Shown piece after piece: positions 1 to 8,681 of a DNA stretch of 64,000 nt (position 1 is its first letter; the number at the start of each line of letters is the position of its first letter). Below the pieces are notes generated by a model. It searched no databases. It had not been told where the DNA came from and was given only the letters and a program-made list of their open reading frames with translations. A program made the translations under genes and the position numbers. Location of the stretch: the NCBI GenBank assembly GCA_021783095.1, contig JAJXUG010000001.1, forward strand, positions 1-64,000, written 5' to 3'. This DNA comes from Chloroflexota bacterium. GTDB lineage: Bacteria > Chloroflexota > Limnocylindria > Limnocylindrales > CSP1-4.

Positions 1-40
1 GGGGGGGGGGCGCTGGGGCGAGGCTCGGGCGCGGGCGCGG

Positions 41-665
41 TCACCCGGACGAGGCGACGAGCGCCGAGCGGACCACTCGGCCGAGGGCGCCGCTGCTGAA
101 CGGCTTGGGCAAGAAGACAACCGCTGCGTCGGGCGAGAGGCAGGCCGCATCGGCCTCCGTGTAGCCCGACATCAGCACCGCGCGCAGTTCCGGCCGAACC
201 TCGCGCAGCCGGCGGAGCAGCGCCAGCCCGCTCAACTGCGGCATCACGACGTCGCTGACGAGCAGGTCCACCTGTTGCCGAGCTGCCGCGCCAGCGCCTC
301 GCCGTCGGCGCCGTTCCCGGCCACCGCCTTGCCCGTGTCGTCGACCTGCGGCGCACGGGCGCGGCTCTCCACTCGCGGCAGGTAGATGACGCACGTGGTG
401 CCCGCGCCGATCTCGCTCTCGAGCGCGATGCAGCCAGCCGACGCCTTGACGATCCCGCAGACGGTCGCCAGGCCGAGACCCGTGCCCTTCCCGGGCGCCT
501 TGGTCGTGAAGAACGGCTCGAACGCGCGCGAGCGGATCTCGTCGGGCATGCCGATGCCGGTGTCGGCGACGCGGATCTGGACGTACGGGCCTGGCGCAAG
601 CTGGGGGCAGCCCGCAGGCGGATCGTCGCCTCGGCCGACTTGCGCTCGCTGATGTCGCGCGCGTG
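41..665 (-). pseudogene. Decayed hybrid sensor histidine kinase
   Basis: On the minus strand the pieces of a hybrid histidine kinase appear in the right order but broken. The end of a PAS domain ([15 protein letters not shown], about 665-610) joins almost directly to an HATPase domain. That domain has its G1 box (DTGIGMP), F box (FEPFFTTK) and G2 box ([11 protein letters not shown]), about 600-370. A frameshift near 275-285 then leads into the second half of a receiver domain ([15 protein letters not shown] ... FLPKPF), ending at 41. The HisKA dimerisation helix with its phosphorylated His is missing, and so is the first half of the receiver. No single frame covers these parts. I read it as a remnant with an internal deletion plus at least one frameshift; an assembly error so near the window edge (which begins with a G-run) cannot be excluded. 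Confidence 0.75.
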
Positions 666-806
666 CGCGACTGCGCCACAGGGCCAACCAGCCCGTTCGT
701 CGGGCCCCAGGGTCGGGCTGGGCGGACTCCGGTCGCGCGAGTCCGGTCGCGCGGGAGTGACGCGGGGCCAGCCGTCGGACCGGATTGGGCGAGACCGCGG
801 GCCGGG

Positions 807-1313
807 CTAGACCATCCGGTCCGAGGCCATCCGGTCCACCGCGCGGCGCACCACGGCCTCCGGCGCATCGCCGGGCCTGGGGCTTGCCCAGCCGAACACG
901 AAGCGCACGAGGCTCGCGGTCCGCGGCAACGAGGCTGGGCCGGACGCGCGGATGCGCTCGACGAAGTTGATCGCGGCGATCTCGTCGGTCTCCGGGAGCA
1001 GGATCCCGAACCGGGCGGGGCCGAGTCGGGTCAGGTGGTCGCTGGTGCGGGCCATTCGGCGCAGGCACTGGGCCGTCTCGCGCAGCGTGTGGTGCGCGAC
1101 CTCTCTGCCCCACATGGATGGGATCTCGGCCATCCCGTCAAGGTCCAGGATCACCACCGTCATCGGCCGCTTGTAGCGGCTGGCGCGCGCCACCTCGGTG
1201 ATGACGAGCTTGCGCCAGAACTCGGGGCCCTCGAGCCCGGTGAGCGGGTCGGTCCAGCCGGCAGGTTCAGGAAGTCCAACGGTGTCAGCGGTCACTGGCT
1301 CGGTCGTTGTCAT
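807..1313 (-). CDS. Degenerate GGDEF-domain protein
   Basis: The 168-residue protein is little more than one diguanylate-cyclase fold. It shows the N-terminal DPLTGL motif, an ILDLDGM strand, and the strand-turn-strand that should carry the active site. That site reads [12 protein letters not shown] where active enzymes have RxGGDEFxxLLP, so c-di-GMP synthesis is unlikely. A sensory, structural or GTP/c-di-GMP-binding role is possible but inferred. I chose the ATG at 1313 because GGGAGAG lies 7-8 bases upstream; the frame stays open further but without conserved sequence. It is transcribed divergently from the shikimate operon and lies beside the decayed kinase, so it may be what is left of a signalling locus. 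Confidence 0.75.
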   Translation of the reverse strand: MTTTEPVTADTVGLPEPAGWTDPLTGLEGPEFWRKLVITEVARASRYKRPMTVVILDLDGMAEIPSMWGREVAHHTLRETAQCLRRMARTSDHLTRLGPARFGILLPETDEIAAINFVERIRASGPASLPRTASLVRFVFGWASPRPGDAPEAVVRRAVDRMASDRMV

Positions 1314-1497
1314 CGCGTCGTCTCTCCCTCGAATCGACAGCGGTCGGTTGTCCCCCGACGACGTGCCCGCATCGTGGCGGGCGAGGCGCATGCGCACCAC
1401 AGGACCTTCGTACGGGGTTGGGCCATTCGAGGGGGGCCGGCGGATGCGCGGGACGTGGTGCCCGAGACGCAGCGTGCGGCCCGATCGGCCCTTCGGG

Positions 1498-1526
1498 TTG
1501 ACGCGCAGGCATGCCTCCGATACCGT
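1498..1526 (+). promoter_or_regulatory. Promoter of the shikimate operon
   Basis: TTGACG (1498-1503), a 17-base spacer and TACCGT (1521-1526) match the sigma-70 layout seen elsewhere in this window. The predicted start point is about 1533, which puts the leader ORF, the terminator hairpin and then aroF on the transcript. Confidence 0.6.
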
Positions 1527-1537
1527 CCCAAGCACCG

Positions 1538-1573
1538 ATGCACACCATCTATCTCTTTATCTGCCCGGCATGA
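1538..1573 (+). CDS. Putative 11-codon leader peptide
   Basis: ATG at 1538 opens [11 protein letters not shown] followed by TGA. It begins only about five bases after the predicted transcription start, so it would be translated almost leaderless. It contains one Tyr (TAT) and one Phe (TTT) codon and ends 46 bases before a terminator hairpin upstream of a DAHP synthase gene of the type usually inhibited by Tyr/Phe. The position and composition suggest an attenuation leader peptide. With only two aromatic codons and no Shine-Dalgarno sequence, this remains inference. Confidence 0.35.
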   Translation: MHTIYLFICPA

Positions 1574-1619
1574 CCGTTCCCGGAGCCTAGGCCCGGGTCC
1601 GCGGGTCGTGCCGGGCGCA

Positions 1620-1646
1620 GCAGAGGTCGCAGACCTCTGCTTTTTT
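1620..1646 (+). terminator. Intrinsic terminator / attenuator before aroF
   Basis: A perfect 9-bp stem, GCAGAGGTC / GACCTCTGC, with the 3-base loop GCA (1620-1640) is followed directly by six T residues (1641-1646). It sits after the predicted promoter and 43 bases before the aroF ATG, so transcription must pass through it to reach the operon. A second inverted repeat just upstream, GCCCGG (1590-1595) with CCGGGC (1611-1616), could form a preceding stem. Confidence 0.75.
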
Positions 1647-1688
1647 CTTACCCGCGAGCGCACTCCCAACCCAGCAAGGAACCAACCG

Positions 1689-2747
1689 ATGTTCGTGGTG
1701 ATGCGGACCGGAGCCGCCGAGGCCGAGGTCAACGGCGTCAAGGGCCTGATCCTGGCCGAGGGCCTGACCCCGTTCGAGAACCCCGGCACGGATAGGACCG
1801 TGATCGCGGTGGTGGGCGAGATCGGCAAGCGCCGCGAGCAGCTGCGCGGGCGCCTGGAGACCCTGCCGGGCGTGGAGCGGGTTCAGACGATCTCGAAGCC
1901 GTACAAGCTGGTCAGCCGCGAGTTCCACCCCGAGAACACCGTGATCCGCGTCCTCGACACGGCGGTCGGCGACGGCGGCCTGACGGTGATGGCCGGCCCC
2001 TGCTCCGTGGAGAGCCGCGACCAGCTGCTCGAGACGGTCGACCACGTCGCCGCGCACGGCGCCACGATCATCCGCGGCGGCGCGTTCAAGCCGCGCACCA
2101 GCCCGTACTCGTTCCAGGGCCTGGGCGTCGAGGGCCTCCGCTACCTGGCCGAGGCGCGGGCGCGGACGGGCCTGCCCGTGATCACAGAGGTCATGGAGCC
2201 CAACCAGGTCGACATCGTCGCCGAGTACGCGGACATCCTCCAGATCGGCACGCGCAACATGCAGAACTTCTCGCTGCTGCTCGCGTGCGGGCGCGCAGGG
2301 CGGCCGGTGATGCTCAAGCGGGGCTTCGGCGCCACGATCGAGGAGTGGCTGATGGCCGCCGAGTACATCGCGTCGGCCGGCAACAGCCAGATCATCCTGT
2401 GCGAGCGCGGCATCCGGACGTTCGAGACGAGCACGCGCAACACGCTCGACCTCACGGCCGTGCCGCTGATCCACCACCTCACGCACCTGCCGGTCGTCGT
2501 CGACCCGTCGCATGCCACCGGAAAGCGCTGGCTGGTCAAGCCGCTCGCGATCGGCGCGGCGGCGGTCGGGGCCGACGGGATCATGGTCGAGGTCCACCCG
2601 CGGCCCGACGAGGCGCTGTCCGACGCCGAGCAGCAGCTGGACTTCCCGGGGTTCGACTCGATGATGGCCGCCATCACGGCGGTCCACGAGCACGTGCGCG
2701 ACCTCCACGGCGACCTGCTCCCCACACCCGGGAACGGTCAGGGCTGA
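1689..2747 (+). CDS. aroF: 3-deoxy-7-phosphoheptulonate (DAHP) synthase
   Basis: First enzyme of the shikimate pathway: condenses phosphoenolpyruvate with erythrose 4-phosphate. The 352-residue chain has an N-terminal ferredoxin-like regulatory domain (about 1-85), then a TIM barrel with [44 protein letters not shown] and [12 protein letters not shown], the metal- and substrate-binding segments of class I-beta enzymes (Thermotoga type). In that family the N-terminal domain mediates Tyr/Phe feedback. The ATG at 1689 starts exactly at the conserved N-terminal strand; upstream codons in the same frame look non-coding. It is first in an eight-gene plus-strand run, three bases before aroA, and lies behind a terminator-type leader. 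Confidence 0.95.
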   Translation: MFVVMRTGAAEAEVNGVKGLILAEGLTPFENPGTDRTVIAVVGEIGKRREQLRGRLETLPGVERVQTISKPYKLVSREFHPENTVIRVLDTAVGDGGLTVMAGPCSVESRDQLLETVDHVAAHGATIIRGGAFKPRTSPYSFQGLGVEGLRYLAEARARTGLPVITEVMEPNQVDIVAEYADILQIGTRNMQNFSLLLACGRAGRPVMLKRGFGATIEEWLMAAEYIASAGNSQIILCERGIRTFETSTRNTLDLTAVPLIHHLTHLPVVVDPSHATGKRWLVKPLAIGAAAVGADGIMVEVHPRPDEALSDAEQQLDFPGFDSMMAAITAVHEHVRDLHGDLLPTPGNGQG

Positions 2748-2750
2748 CCC

Positions 2751-4079
2751 ATGGACGACCTGGTCGTCCGTCCCGCCGCGCGCCTGCGCGGCCGTCCCGC
2801 GCTGCCCGGCGACAAGTCGATCTCCCACCGCGCGCTGCTCCTCGCGCTGCTCGCCGAGGGCGAGAGCCGCATCTCCGCCGCCGGCGACGGCGAGGATGTC
2901 CGCTCGACCGCGGGCGTCGCGCGGGCCCTGGGCGCGACGGTCGAGCGCGTGGCCGAGCACAGCGGGCGCGTCGACTACCGCGTGGTGTCGCCCGGCGGGA
3001 GCGCACTCGTCGAGCCCGAGGGGGTCCTCGACTGCGGCAACTCCGGCACCACCACGCGCCTCGTCGCGGGGCTGCTCGCCGGGCGGCCCCTGTTCGCGGT
3101 CCTCGACGGCGACGCCTCGCTCCGCCGGCGGCCGATGGGCCGCGTCGTGGAGCCGCTGCGGGCCATGGGAGCCTCGTTCGCCGGTCGTGGCGGCGCCACG
3201 CTGCTGCCGCTCGCGGTGACCGGGTGCGCCGCGCCCCGGCCGATCGACTACACGACGCGCGTCCCGTCCGCGCAGGTGAAGTCGGCGATCCTGCTCGCGG
3301 CCCTGGCAGCGCCCGGGGAGACGCGCGTGACGGAGGCGGTCGCCACCCGGGACCACACCGAGCGGATGCTCCGCGCGCGAGGCGTCACGGTGGCCGAGGC
3401 CACGCTTGACGATGGCCGCCACGAGGTCCGGCTCGCCGGACCCTCGGCCGTCGCCGCCGTCAACGAGACCGTCCCCTCGGACCCGTCGGGCGCGGCGTTC
3501 TGGCTGGTGGCGGGCGCGATCCACCCCGATGCGGAGCTGCAGCTCGACGGCGTCAGCACGAACCCGACCCGGCGTGCCATCATCGACATCCTGCGGCGCA
3601 TGGGCGCCGATATCGAGGAGCGCAGCCGGCCGGTGCCAGGGGGTGCCGACGGCGAGCCCCTCGCCGACCTGGTGGTCCGGTCGAGCCGGCTCCGGGCCGT
3701 GGACCTCGGCCCGGCCGAGGTGGCGGCGGCGATCGACGAGATCCCGGTGCTGTGCCTGGCCGCTGCTGCCGCAGACGGGACGACGCGGTTCCGCGGCGCC
3801 GGGGAGCTGCGGCACAAGGAGTCCGACCGGATCGCCGGGATCGCGGCCGGGCTGGGGGCCCTGGGCGCGCGCGTGCGCGTCGAGGGCGACGACATCGAGA
3901 TCGATGGCGGGCGCCGGCTGGTCGGCGCCGTCACCGAGACACTGGACGACCACCGGCTCGCGATGACGTTCGCCGTCGCGGGCCTCATTGCCGAAGGCGA
4001 GACGACCGTGCTCCGACCCGGGTCGGCGGCCATCTCGTACCCAGGCTTCTTCCGCGAACTCGAAGGGGTGCGTGCATGA
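2751..4079 (+). CDS. aroA: 3-phosphoshikimate 1-carboxyvinyltransferase (EPSP synthase)
   Basis: Joins shikimate 3-phosphate and PEP to give EPSP. The 442 residues show PGDKSISHRALLLA near the N-terminus, LDCGNSGTTTRL, RRPMGRVVEPLRAMGA, TTRVPSAQVKSAILLA, ATRDHTERM, STNPTRRAI, and KESDRI towards the C-terminus, all typical of the two-domain fold. The combination RDHTE, GDKS, SAQVK and NPTR is the motif set described for class II EPSP synthases, a group known for low glyphosate sensitivity; that property is inferred from family only. The gene follows aroF by three bases and overlaps aroE by four (ATGA), so translational coupling is likely. Confidence 0.95.
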   Translation: MDDLVVRPAARLRGRPALPGDKSISHRALLLALLAEGESRISAAGDGEDVRSTAGVARALGATVERVAEHSGRVDYRVVSPGGSALVEPEGVLDCGNSGTTTRLVAGLLAGRPLFAVLDGDASLRRRPMGRVVEPLRAMGASFAGRGGATLLPLAVTGCAAPRPIDYTTRVPSAQVKSAILLAALAAPGETRVTEAVATRDHTERMLRARGVTVAEATLDDGRHEVRLAGPSAVAAVNETVPSDPSGAAFWLVAGAIHPDAELQLDGVSTNPTRRAIIDILRRMGADIEERSRPVPGGADGEPLADLVVRSSRLRAVDLGPAEVAAAIDEIPVLCLAAAAADGTTRFRGAGELRHKESDRIAGIAAGLGALGARVRVEGDDIEIDGGRRLVGAVTETLDDHRLAMTFAVAGLIAEGETTVLRPGSAAISYPGFFRELEGVRA

Positions 4080-4963
4080 CGAAGCGAGTCGTCCTCATCG
4101 GCCATCCGGTGGCCCACTCGCTGTCGGGCGCGATGCAGCAGGCGGCGTTCGACCACCTTGGCATCGACGCCCGCTACGAGCTCTGGGATCGCCCCCCGGC
4201 CGACCTGGCCGAGGCGGTCGCGGAGCTGCGCACCGACGACTTCCTGGGGGCCAACGTCACGATCCCCTACAAGGAGCGGGTCGTGCCGATGGTGGACCGG
4301 CAGACCGAGGAGGCGCACGCCACCGGCGCCATCAACACCCTCACCCGCGACGGGCGCAAGCTCGTCGGCCACAACACCGACGTTGCGGGCTTCAAGGTTG
4401 CCCTCGACCGGATGGTGGGCCGCCAGAAGATGCCCCGATACGCGGTCGTGCTGGGGGCCGGCGGCGGCGCTCGGGCCGTCGTGTACGGGCTGATCCGCGA
4501 GGGCTTCCAGCGCGTGGTGGTGTTCAACCGCCACCTCCACCGCGGCGAGCAGATGGTCAAGCACTTCGGGCGCTCGGCCGCGCACATGGACCTGCGGGCG
4601 ATGCCCTGGCACGAGTCGATCATCGAGGCCGAGCTCTCGAAGACCAAGGTCCTGGTCAACGCCACCTCGATCGGCCTGGCCGACGACCTCTCGCCCATCC
4701 CGGCCGAGATCCTCACCCCCGGCCTGATGGTCCTCGACCTGATCTACAAGCAGACCCGGCTGCTCCGTGACGCGGCGTCGGCCGGCTGCACGACGGCGGA
4801 CGGCGAGCTCATGCTCCTCCACCAGGGAGCGGCCGCCTTCACCCTGTGGACCGGCCAGCCGGCACCCGTCGAGGCCATGCACGAGGCCCTCACTGCAGCG
4901 CGCGCCGGTGGCGTCACCTCGAATGAGGGCGAACCCGGCGCGGTCCAGGCCGCGGGCGCCTGA
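4076..4963 (+). CDS. aroE: Shikimate dehydrogenase (NADP+)
   Basis: Reduces 3-dehydroshikimate to shikimate. The 295 residues start VVLIGHPVAHSLSGAMQQAAF (substrate-binding serines), continue with GANVTIPYKERV (catalytic Lys) and NTLTRDGRKLVGHNTD, and contain the Rossmann loop VVLGAGGGARAVVYGL with NRHLHR following it where NADP phosphate is bound, then NATSIGL near the C-terminus. The ATG at 4076 overlaps the aroA stop by four bases. The final 25 or so residues (after EALTAARAG) look like an extra, unconserved Gly/Ala/Glu tail. Confidence 0.95.
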   Translation: MTKRVVLIGHPVAHSLSGAMQQAAFDHLGIDARYELWDRPPADLAEAVAELRTDDFLGANVTIPYKERVVPMVDRQTEEAHATGAINTLTRDGRKLVGHNTDVAGFKVALDRMVGRQKMPRYAVVLGAGGGARAVVYGLIREGFQRVVVFNRHLHRGEQMVKHFGRSAAHMDLRAMPWHESIIEAELSKTKVLVNATSIGLADDLSPIPAEILTPGLMVLDLIYKQTRLLRDAASAGCTTADGELMLLHQGAAAFTLWTGQPAPVEAMHEALTAARAGGVTSNEGEPGAVQAAGA

Positions 4964-4983
4964 GCGGAGCCGGAGGACACGGC

Positions 4984-6243
4984 GTGGACCGCTTCCGGTT
5001 CATCACGGCGGGCGAGAGCCACGGGCCCTCGCTGGGCGTGGTCGTCGAGGGCGTGCCGGCGGGCCTCTCGATCACGGAGGACGGCCTCGAGGTCGACCTC
5101 GCCCGGCGCCAGCGCGGCTATGGCCGCGGCGCCCGGCAGGCGATCGAGAAGGACCGCGCCCGGATCCTGTCCGGCGTCCGCCACGGACGGACCCTCGGCT
5201 CGCCGATCCTGCTCGAGGTGGCCAACCTCGACTGGGAGAACTGGACCCGCGTGATGCAGGTGGGGCCGCTGTCTGCAGAGGAGGCCGCGGAGGTGGCGGC
5301 GCTCGCCGAGGGCGGCGCCAGGCGAGCCCAGCCGATCACCCGCGTCAGGCCCGGCCACGCCGACCTCGCGGGCGCCCTCAAGTACGGCTTCAACGACGTG
5401 CGCAACGTGCTGGAGCGCTCGTCCGCGCGGGAGACCGCCGCCCGGGTGGCCGCCGGGGGCATCGCCCGCGAGTTCCTGCGCGAGCTGGGGATCGAGGTCT
5501 GGTCGTTCACCGCCGAGGTGGGCGGCGTCGCGGTGGACCCGGCGCGCTGCACGCGTTCGCGCGAGGACGCCGACGACTCGCCCCTGCGGTGCCCGGATCC
5601 CGAGGCGGAAGCCGCGATGATCGCCCGCATCGACGAGGCGCGCAGCGGCGGCGACACGGTCGGCGGGGTGTTCGAGGTGGTGGTCCACGGCGCGCCCATC
5701 GGCCTCGGCAGCTACGTGCACTGGGACCGGCGTCTCGACGCCGCGCTCGCGGCCGCGGTCATGAGCATCCAGATCGTCAAGGGCGTCGAGTTCGGCCTGG
5801 GGTTCGAGCAGACGCGCCGGTTCGGGTCGCAGGTCCACGACGCGATCGACGGGCGGCGCGACGACGGGAGCTGGATCCACCGCACCAACAACGCCGGCGG
5901 CCTCACCGGCGGCGTCACCAACGGCGAGCCGATCGTGATCCGCGGGGCGGTCAAGCCCATCTCCACGCTGGCCCGCCCGCTGCCGACTTCGGACCTCATC
6001 ACCGGCGAGCCGGTCGACCGGGCGCACTACGAGCGCAGCGATATCTCGGTCGTGCCCGCGGCGGGCGTCATCGGCGAGTCGATGGTCATGCTCACGCTCG
6101 CCCGCTTCGTGCTCGAGAAGACGGGCGGCGATTCGATGGCCGAGGTGGTCGACAACCTGCGCCGGTTCCGCGAGCGAATCGCCGCCCAGCCGGCCCCGCC
6201 CGTCCCTGGTGACGGATCGGGCGGGCACGCCGCCGGGGCCTAG
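4984..6243 (+). CDS. aroC: Chorismate synthase
   Basis: Converts EPSP to chorismate using reduced FMN. The 419-residue protein begins with FRFITAGESHGPSLG, has RRQRGYGRGARQAIEKD, the conserved LSGVRHGRTLGSPI strand, RPGHADLAGALKY, and GGLTGGVTNGEPI followed by RGAVKPISTL, the FMN and substrate contacts of the family. It begins with GTG at 4984, 20 bases after aroE, behind a clear GGAGG. The last 20 residues are Pro/Ala/Gly-rich and not conserved. Confidence 0.95.
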   Translation: MDRFRFITAGESHGPSLGVVVEGVPAGLSITEDGLEVDLARRQRGYGRGARQAIEKDRARILSGVRHGRTLGSPILLEVANLDWENWTRVMQVGPLSAEEAAEVAALAEGGARRAQPITRVRPGHADLAGALKYGFNDVRNVLERSSARETAARVAAGGIAREFLRELGIEVWSFTAEVGGVAVDPARCTRSREDADDSPLRCPDPEAEAAMIARIDEARSGGDTVGGVFEVVVHGAPIGLGSYVHWDRRLDAALAAAVMSIQIVKGVEFGLGFEQTRRFGSQVHDAIDGRRDDGSWIHRTNNAGGLTGGVTNGEPIVIRGAVKPISTLARPLPTSDLITGEPVDRAHYERSDISVVPAAGVIGESMVMLTLARFVLEKTGGDSMAEVVDNLRRFRERIAAQPAPPVPGDGSGGHAAGA

Positions 6244-6247
6244 GTCC

Positions 6248-7894
6248 GTGGACCTCGTCCTGGTGGGGCTTCCCGGCAGCGGCAAGACGGCCGTCGGGCG
6301 GCGGTTGGCGTCACGCCACGGGGCAACCTTCATCGACCTCGACGACGAGATCGAGCGGGCCTCGGGCGCGAGCGTGCCTGAGATCTTTGCGGACGAGGGC
6401 GAGGCCGGGTTCCGGCGCCGCGAGCGCGCGGCCGTGGCCGCGCTCGGGCCCGCTGACGCGGGTTCGGCGCTGCGGCGCGTGATCTCGCCCGGCGGCGGGG
6501 CGGTCGTGGACCCGCGCAACCGCTGGTCCCTGTTCCGCGGGCGACGCGTGGCCTGGCTCGACGTGCGAACAGAGGTCATCGCGCAGCGGCTCCGGCGCTC
6601 CCCGGTGGCGCGGCCGCTGGTCCAGGGCCCCGACCCGCTCGGGCAGGTCCGGGCGCTGGCCGCCGCCAGAGAGCGGTTCTACGCGGCGGGCATTCGGATC
6701 AACGGGGTCGCGGACCTCGCTGGCGTCCTGGGACAGCTCGAGGCCCTCCTCGCCTCGCCCGCGTCGGGGGCAACCGCCCTCCTGCACGCCCTGACGCCGA
6801 TCGGCGAGGTCGTGCTCGGCGAGGGCATGGCGGTGGACGCGCTGGACGGGGCGCTGCGGCGGCTGCGCGCGCGGCGCGCGGTGCTGGTGTCGGAGCCGGG
6901 GGCCTGGGCGGCGGCGGGTGAGGGCATCGCCAGCGGACTGCGGGGTGCGGGCTGGGCTGTCGAGCCCCTGATGCTCCCGCCGGGCGAGGACGCGAAGCGG
7001 CTGGCGGTCATCGAGGACGCCGCACGCGCGCTGGCACGGCTCCGCCTCGAGCGCGGCGAGCCGCTGGTGGCGATCGGGGGCGGGGCGCTGGGCGACCCGG
7101 CGGGCTTCCTGGCCGCCACCTACGCGCGCGGCGTGCCGTGGATCCAGGTGCCCACGACGCTGGTGGCGCAGGTCGACAGCTCGATCGGCGGCAAGACGGC
7201 GGTCGATCTGCCCGAGGGCAAGAACCTCCTGGGCGCCTTCCACCACCCGGCGGCGATCGTGCTCGACGTGGCGCTGCTGCGGACGCTGCCCGAGCGGCAG
7301 CTGCGCGCGGCCATGGGCGAGATCGTCAAGATGGCCGCGCTCGGCGACGAGGCGCTGTTCGCCGCGGTTGAGGCCGACGGGGCGGCGATCGCGCACGGCG
7401 ATTCCGCGGCATTCGATGGCGGCGCGGTGGCCGAGGTGGTGGAGCGCGCCGCCTGGGCGAAGATCGAGGTGGTGATCGCCGACGAGCGCGAGCAGGGCGG
7501 GGCGACGGGCCGGGTCGCGCTCAACCTGGGCCACACGGTGGCCCATGCGATCGAGGCCGTCGACGGGTACGCGACGCTCATGCACGGCGAGGCGGTCGCG
7601 TACGGCCTGCGTGCGGCGACGCGGGTCGGCACGGGGATCGGGGTCACGCCGCCGGAGCGCGCGGAGCGGATCGAGCGGGCGCTCGACCGGCTGTCCCTCG
7701 GTGTGGAGCCACTCCCCTACCCGCCCGAGGCGGTCGTCGCGGCAACCGGGACGGACAAGAAGCGCGCAGAGGGCCGCCTGCGCTGGGTCCTGCCCACCGC
7801 GGACGGCTACGTCACCCGTGACGACATCCCGGAGCCGCCGGTCCGCGAGGTCGTCGCCGGAGTCCTAGCCGGCAGGGGAGGGCGTGCGGCGTGA
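6248..7894 (+). CDS. aroKB: Fused shikimate kinase / 3-dehydroquinate synthase
   Basis: One 548-residue chain carries two pathway enzymes. Residues about 1-165 are shikimate kinase: P-loop GLPGSGKT, shikimate-binding DLDDEIE, the GGGAVVDPRNR loop and the RRSPVARPL lid. Residues about 180-545 are 3-dehydroquinate synthase: VAIGGGALGDPAGFLAATYARG, VPTTLVAQVDSSIGGKTAVD, KNLLGAFHHP, then LNLGHTVAHAIEA and MHGEAVAYG with the zinc-binding histidines. Together they catalyse steps 2 and 5. I prefer the GTG at 6248, four bases after aroC and directly before the P-loop strand; a GTG at 6209 inside aroC is open but has no ribosome site. It overlaps aroQ by four bases (GTGA). No internal stop separates the domains. 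Confidence 0.93.
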   Translation: MDLVLVGLPGSGKTAVGRRLASRHGATFIDLDDEIERASGASVPEIFADEGEAGFRRRERAAVAALGPADAGSALRRVISPGGGAVVDPRNRWSLFRGRRVAWLDVRTEVIAQRLRRSPVARPLVQGPDPLGQVRALAAARERFYAAGIRINGVADLAGVLGQLEALLASPASGATALLHALTPIGEVVLGEGMAVDALDGALRRLRARRAVLVSEPGAWAAAGEGIASGLRGAGWAVEPLMLPPGEDAKRLAVIEDAARALARLRLERGEPLVAIGGGALGDPAGFLAATYARGVPWIQVPTTLVAQVDSSIGGKTAVDLPEGKNLLGAFHHPAAIVLDVALLRTLPERQLRAAMGEIVKMAALGDEALFAAVEADGAAIAHGDSAAFDGGAVAEVVERAAWAKIEVVIADEREQGGATGRVALNLGHTVAHAIEAVDGYATLMHGEAVAYGLRAATRVGTGIGVTPPERAERIERALDRLSLGVEPLPYPPEAVVAATGTDKKRAEGRLRWVLPTADGYVTRDDIPEPPVREVVAGVLAGRGGRAA

Positions 7895-8331
7895 CGCGGG
7901 TGCTGGTGCTCCAGGGGCCGAACCTGAACCTGCTCGGGACGCGCGAGCCTGCGATCTACGGCCACGACACGCTCGCGTCCATCCACCAGGGGCTCGCCGC
8001 ACGGGCCGCGGAGCTGGGCCTCGACATCGCGTTCTTCCAGTCGAACCACGAGGGCGCGCTGATCGACCGCCTCCACGAGCGCGACTTCGACGTCGTCATC
8101 GTCAACGCCGCCGGCTACACGCACACCTCGGTCGCCCTGCGCGACGCGCTGCTCGCCGTCCACTGCCCCTTCTGGGAGGTCCACCTCTCGGACCCCTGGT
8201 CGCGCGACGAGTTCCGCAAGACGAACTTCCTCCACGACATCGCGACCGCGACGATCGCGGGCCACGGGGCCAGCGGCTACACCGAGGCGCTCGAGCAGAT
8301 CGCGGCGCAGTTCCCGCGGGGCCCGGCGTGA
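7891..8331 (+). CDS. aroQ: Type II 3-dehydroquinate dehydratase
   Basis: Dehydrates 3-dehydroquinate to 3-dehydroshikimate; type II enzymes are small flavodoxin-like dodecamers. The 146 residues show VLVLQGPNLNLLGTREPAIYG with the lid Arg and the catalytic Tyr, FFQSNHEGALIDRLHE, and AGYTHTSVALRDAL. The usual final segment with the catalytic His is VHLSDPWSRDEFRKTNF, a little divergent from the common form (VHLSNIHAREEFR). The GTG start overlaps the aroKB stop, behind AGGGGAGGG. The stop overlaps the chorismate mutase start (GTGA). Confidence 0.93.
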   Translation: MTRVLVLQGPNLNLLGTREPAIYGHDTLASIHQGLAARAAELGLDIAFFQSNHEGALIDRLHERDFDVVIVNAAGYTHTSVALRDALLAVHCPFWEVHLSDPWSRDEFRKTNFLHDIATATIAGHGASGYTEALEQIAAQFPRGPA

Positions 8332-8681
8332 GCGACGCCACGACCGACGGCCGGCCGCGCCGCCCGACTCCCGCCGAGCGCGAGGTCGCCGCCGCGGAGC
8401 TCTCGCGCGTCCGGGACGAGATCGACGCGCTCGACCGCGAGCTCGTGGAGCTGCTCAACCGCCGGGCGGCGCTCGGCCGCCAGGCCGGGCGGGCCAAGGC
8501 GCTCGCAGGGCGGCGGGCGGTCCACGACCCCGAGCGGGAGCGCGAGGTGCTCCTCCGCGTGGCGATGGCGAACGGCGGGCCGCTCAGCCAGGCGGACATG
8601 CTCTCGATCTACCGGCGCATCGTCGCGGCGACGCGAGGCGTGGAGCACCGGGACCGTGACCGGCGACCCGACGCCGGCTGA
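8328..8681 (+). CDS. Chorismate mutase (AroQ fold)
   Basis: Rearranges chorismate to prephenate, committing it to Phe/Tyr. The 117-residue protein is a single all-helical AroQ-type domain: after about 30 unconserved residues comes LSRVRDEIDALDRELVELLN (the catalytic N-terminal Arg helix), then RRAALGRQAGRAKAL with the further active-site Arg/Lys, HDPEREREVL, and a final helix SIYRRIVAATRGVEH. There is no fused prephenate dehydratase or dehydrogenase. The GTG start overlaps the aroQ stop by four bases; the end overlaps gluQ by 26 bases. Confidence 0.9.
   Translation: MSDATTDGRPRRPTPAEREVAAAELSRVRDEIDALDRELVELLNRRAALGRQAGRAKALAGRRAVHDPEREREVLLRVAMANGGPLSQADMLSIYRRIVAATRGVEHRDRDRRPDAG

Noticed and set aside
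1587-3953. Long minus-strand frames opposite aroF/aroA and many other genes
   Set aside because: They are Arg/Ala/Pro/Gly-rich antisense shadows that arise from high third-position GC.
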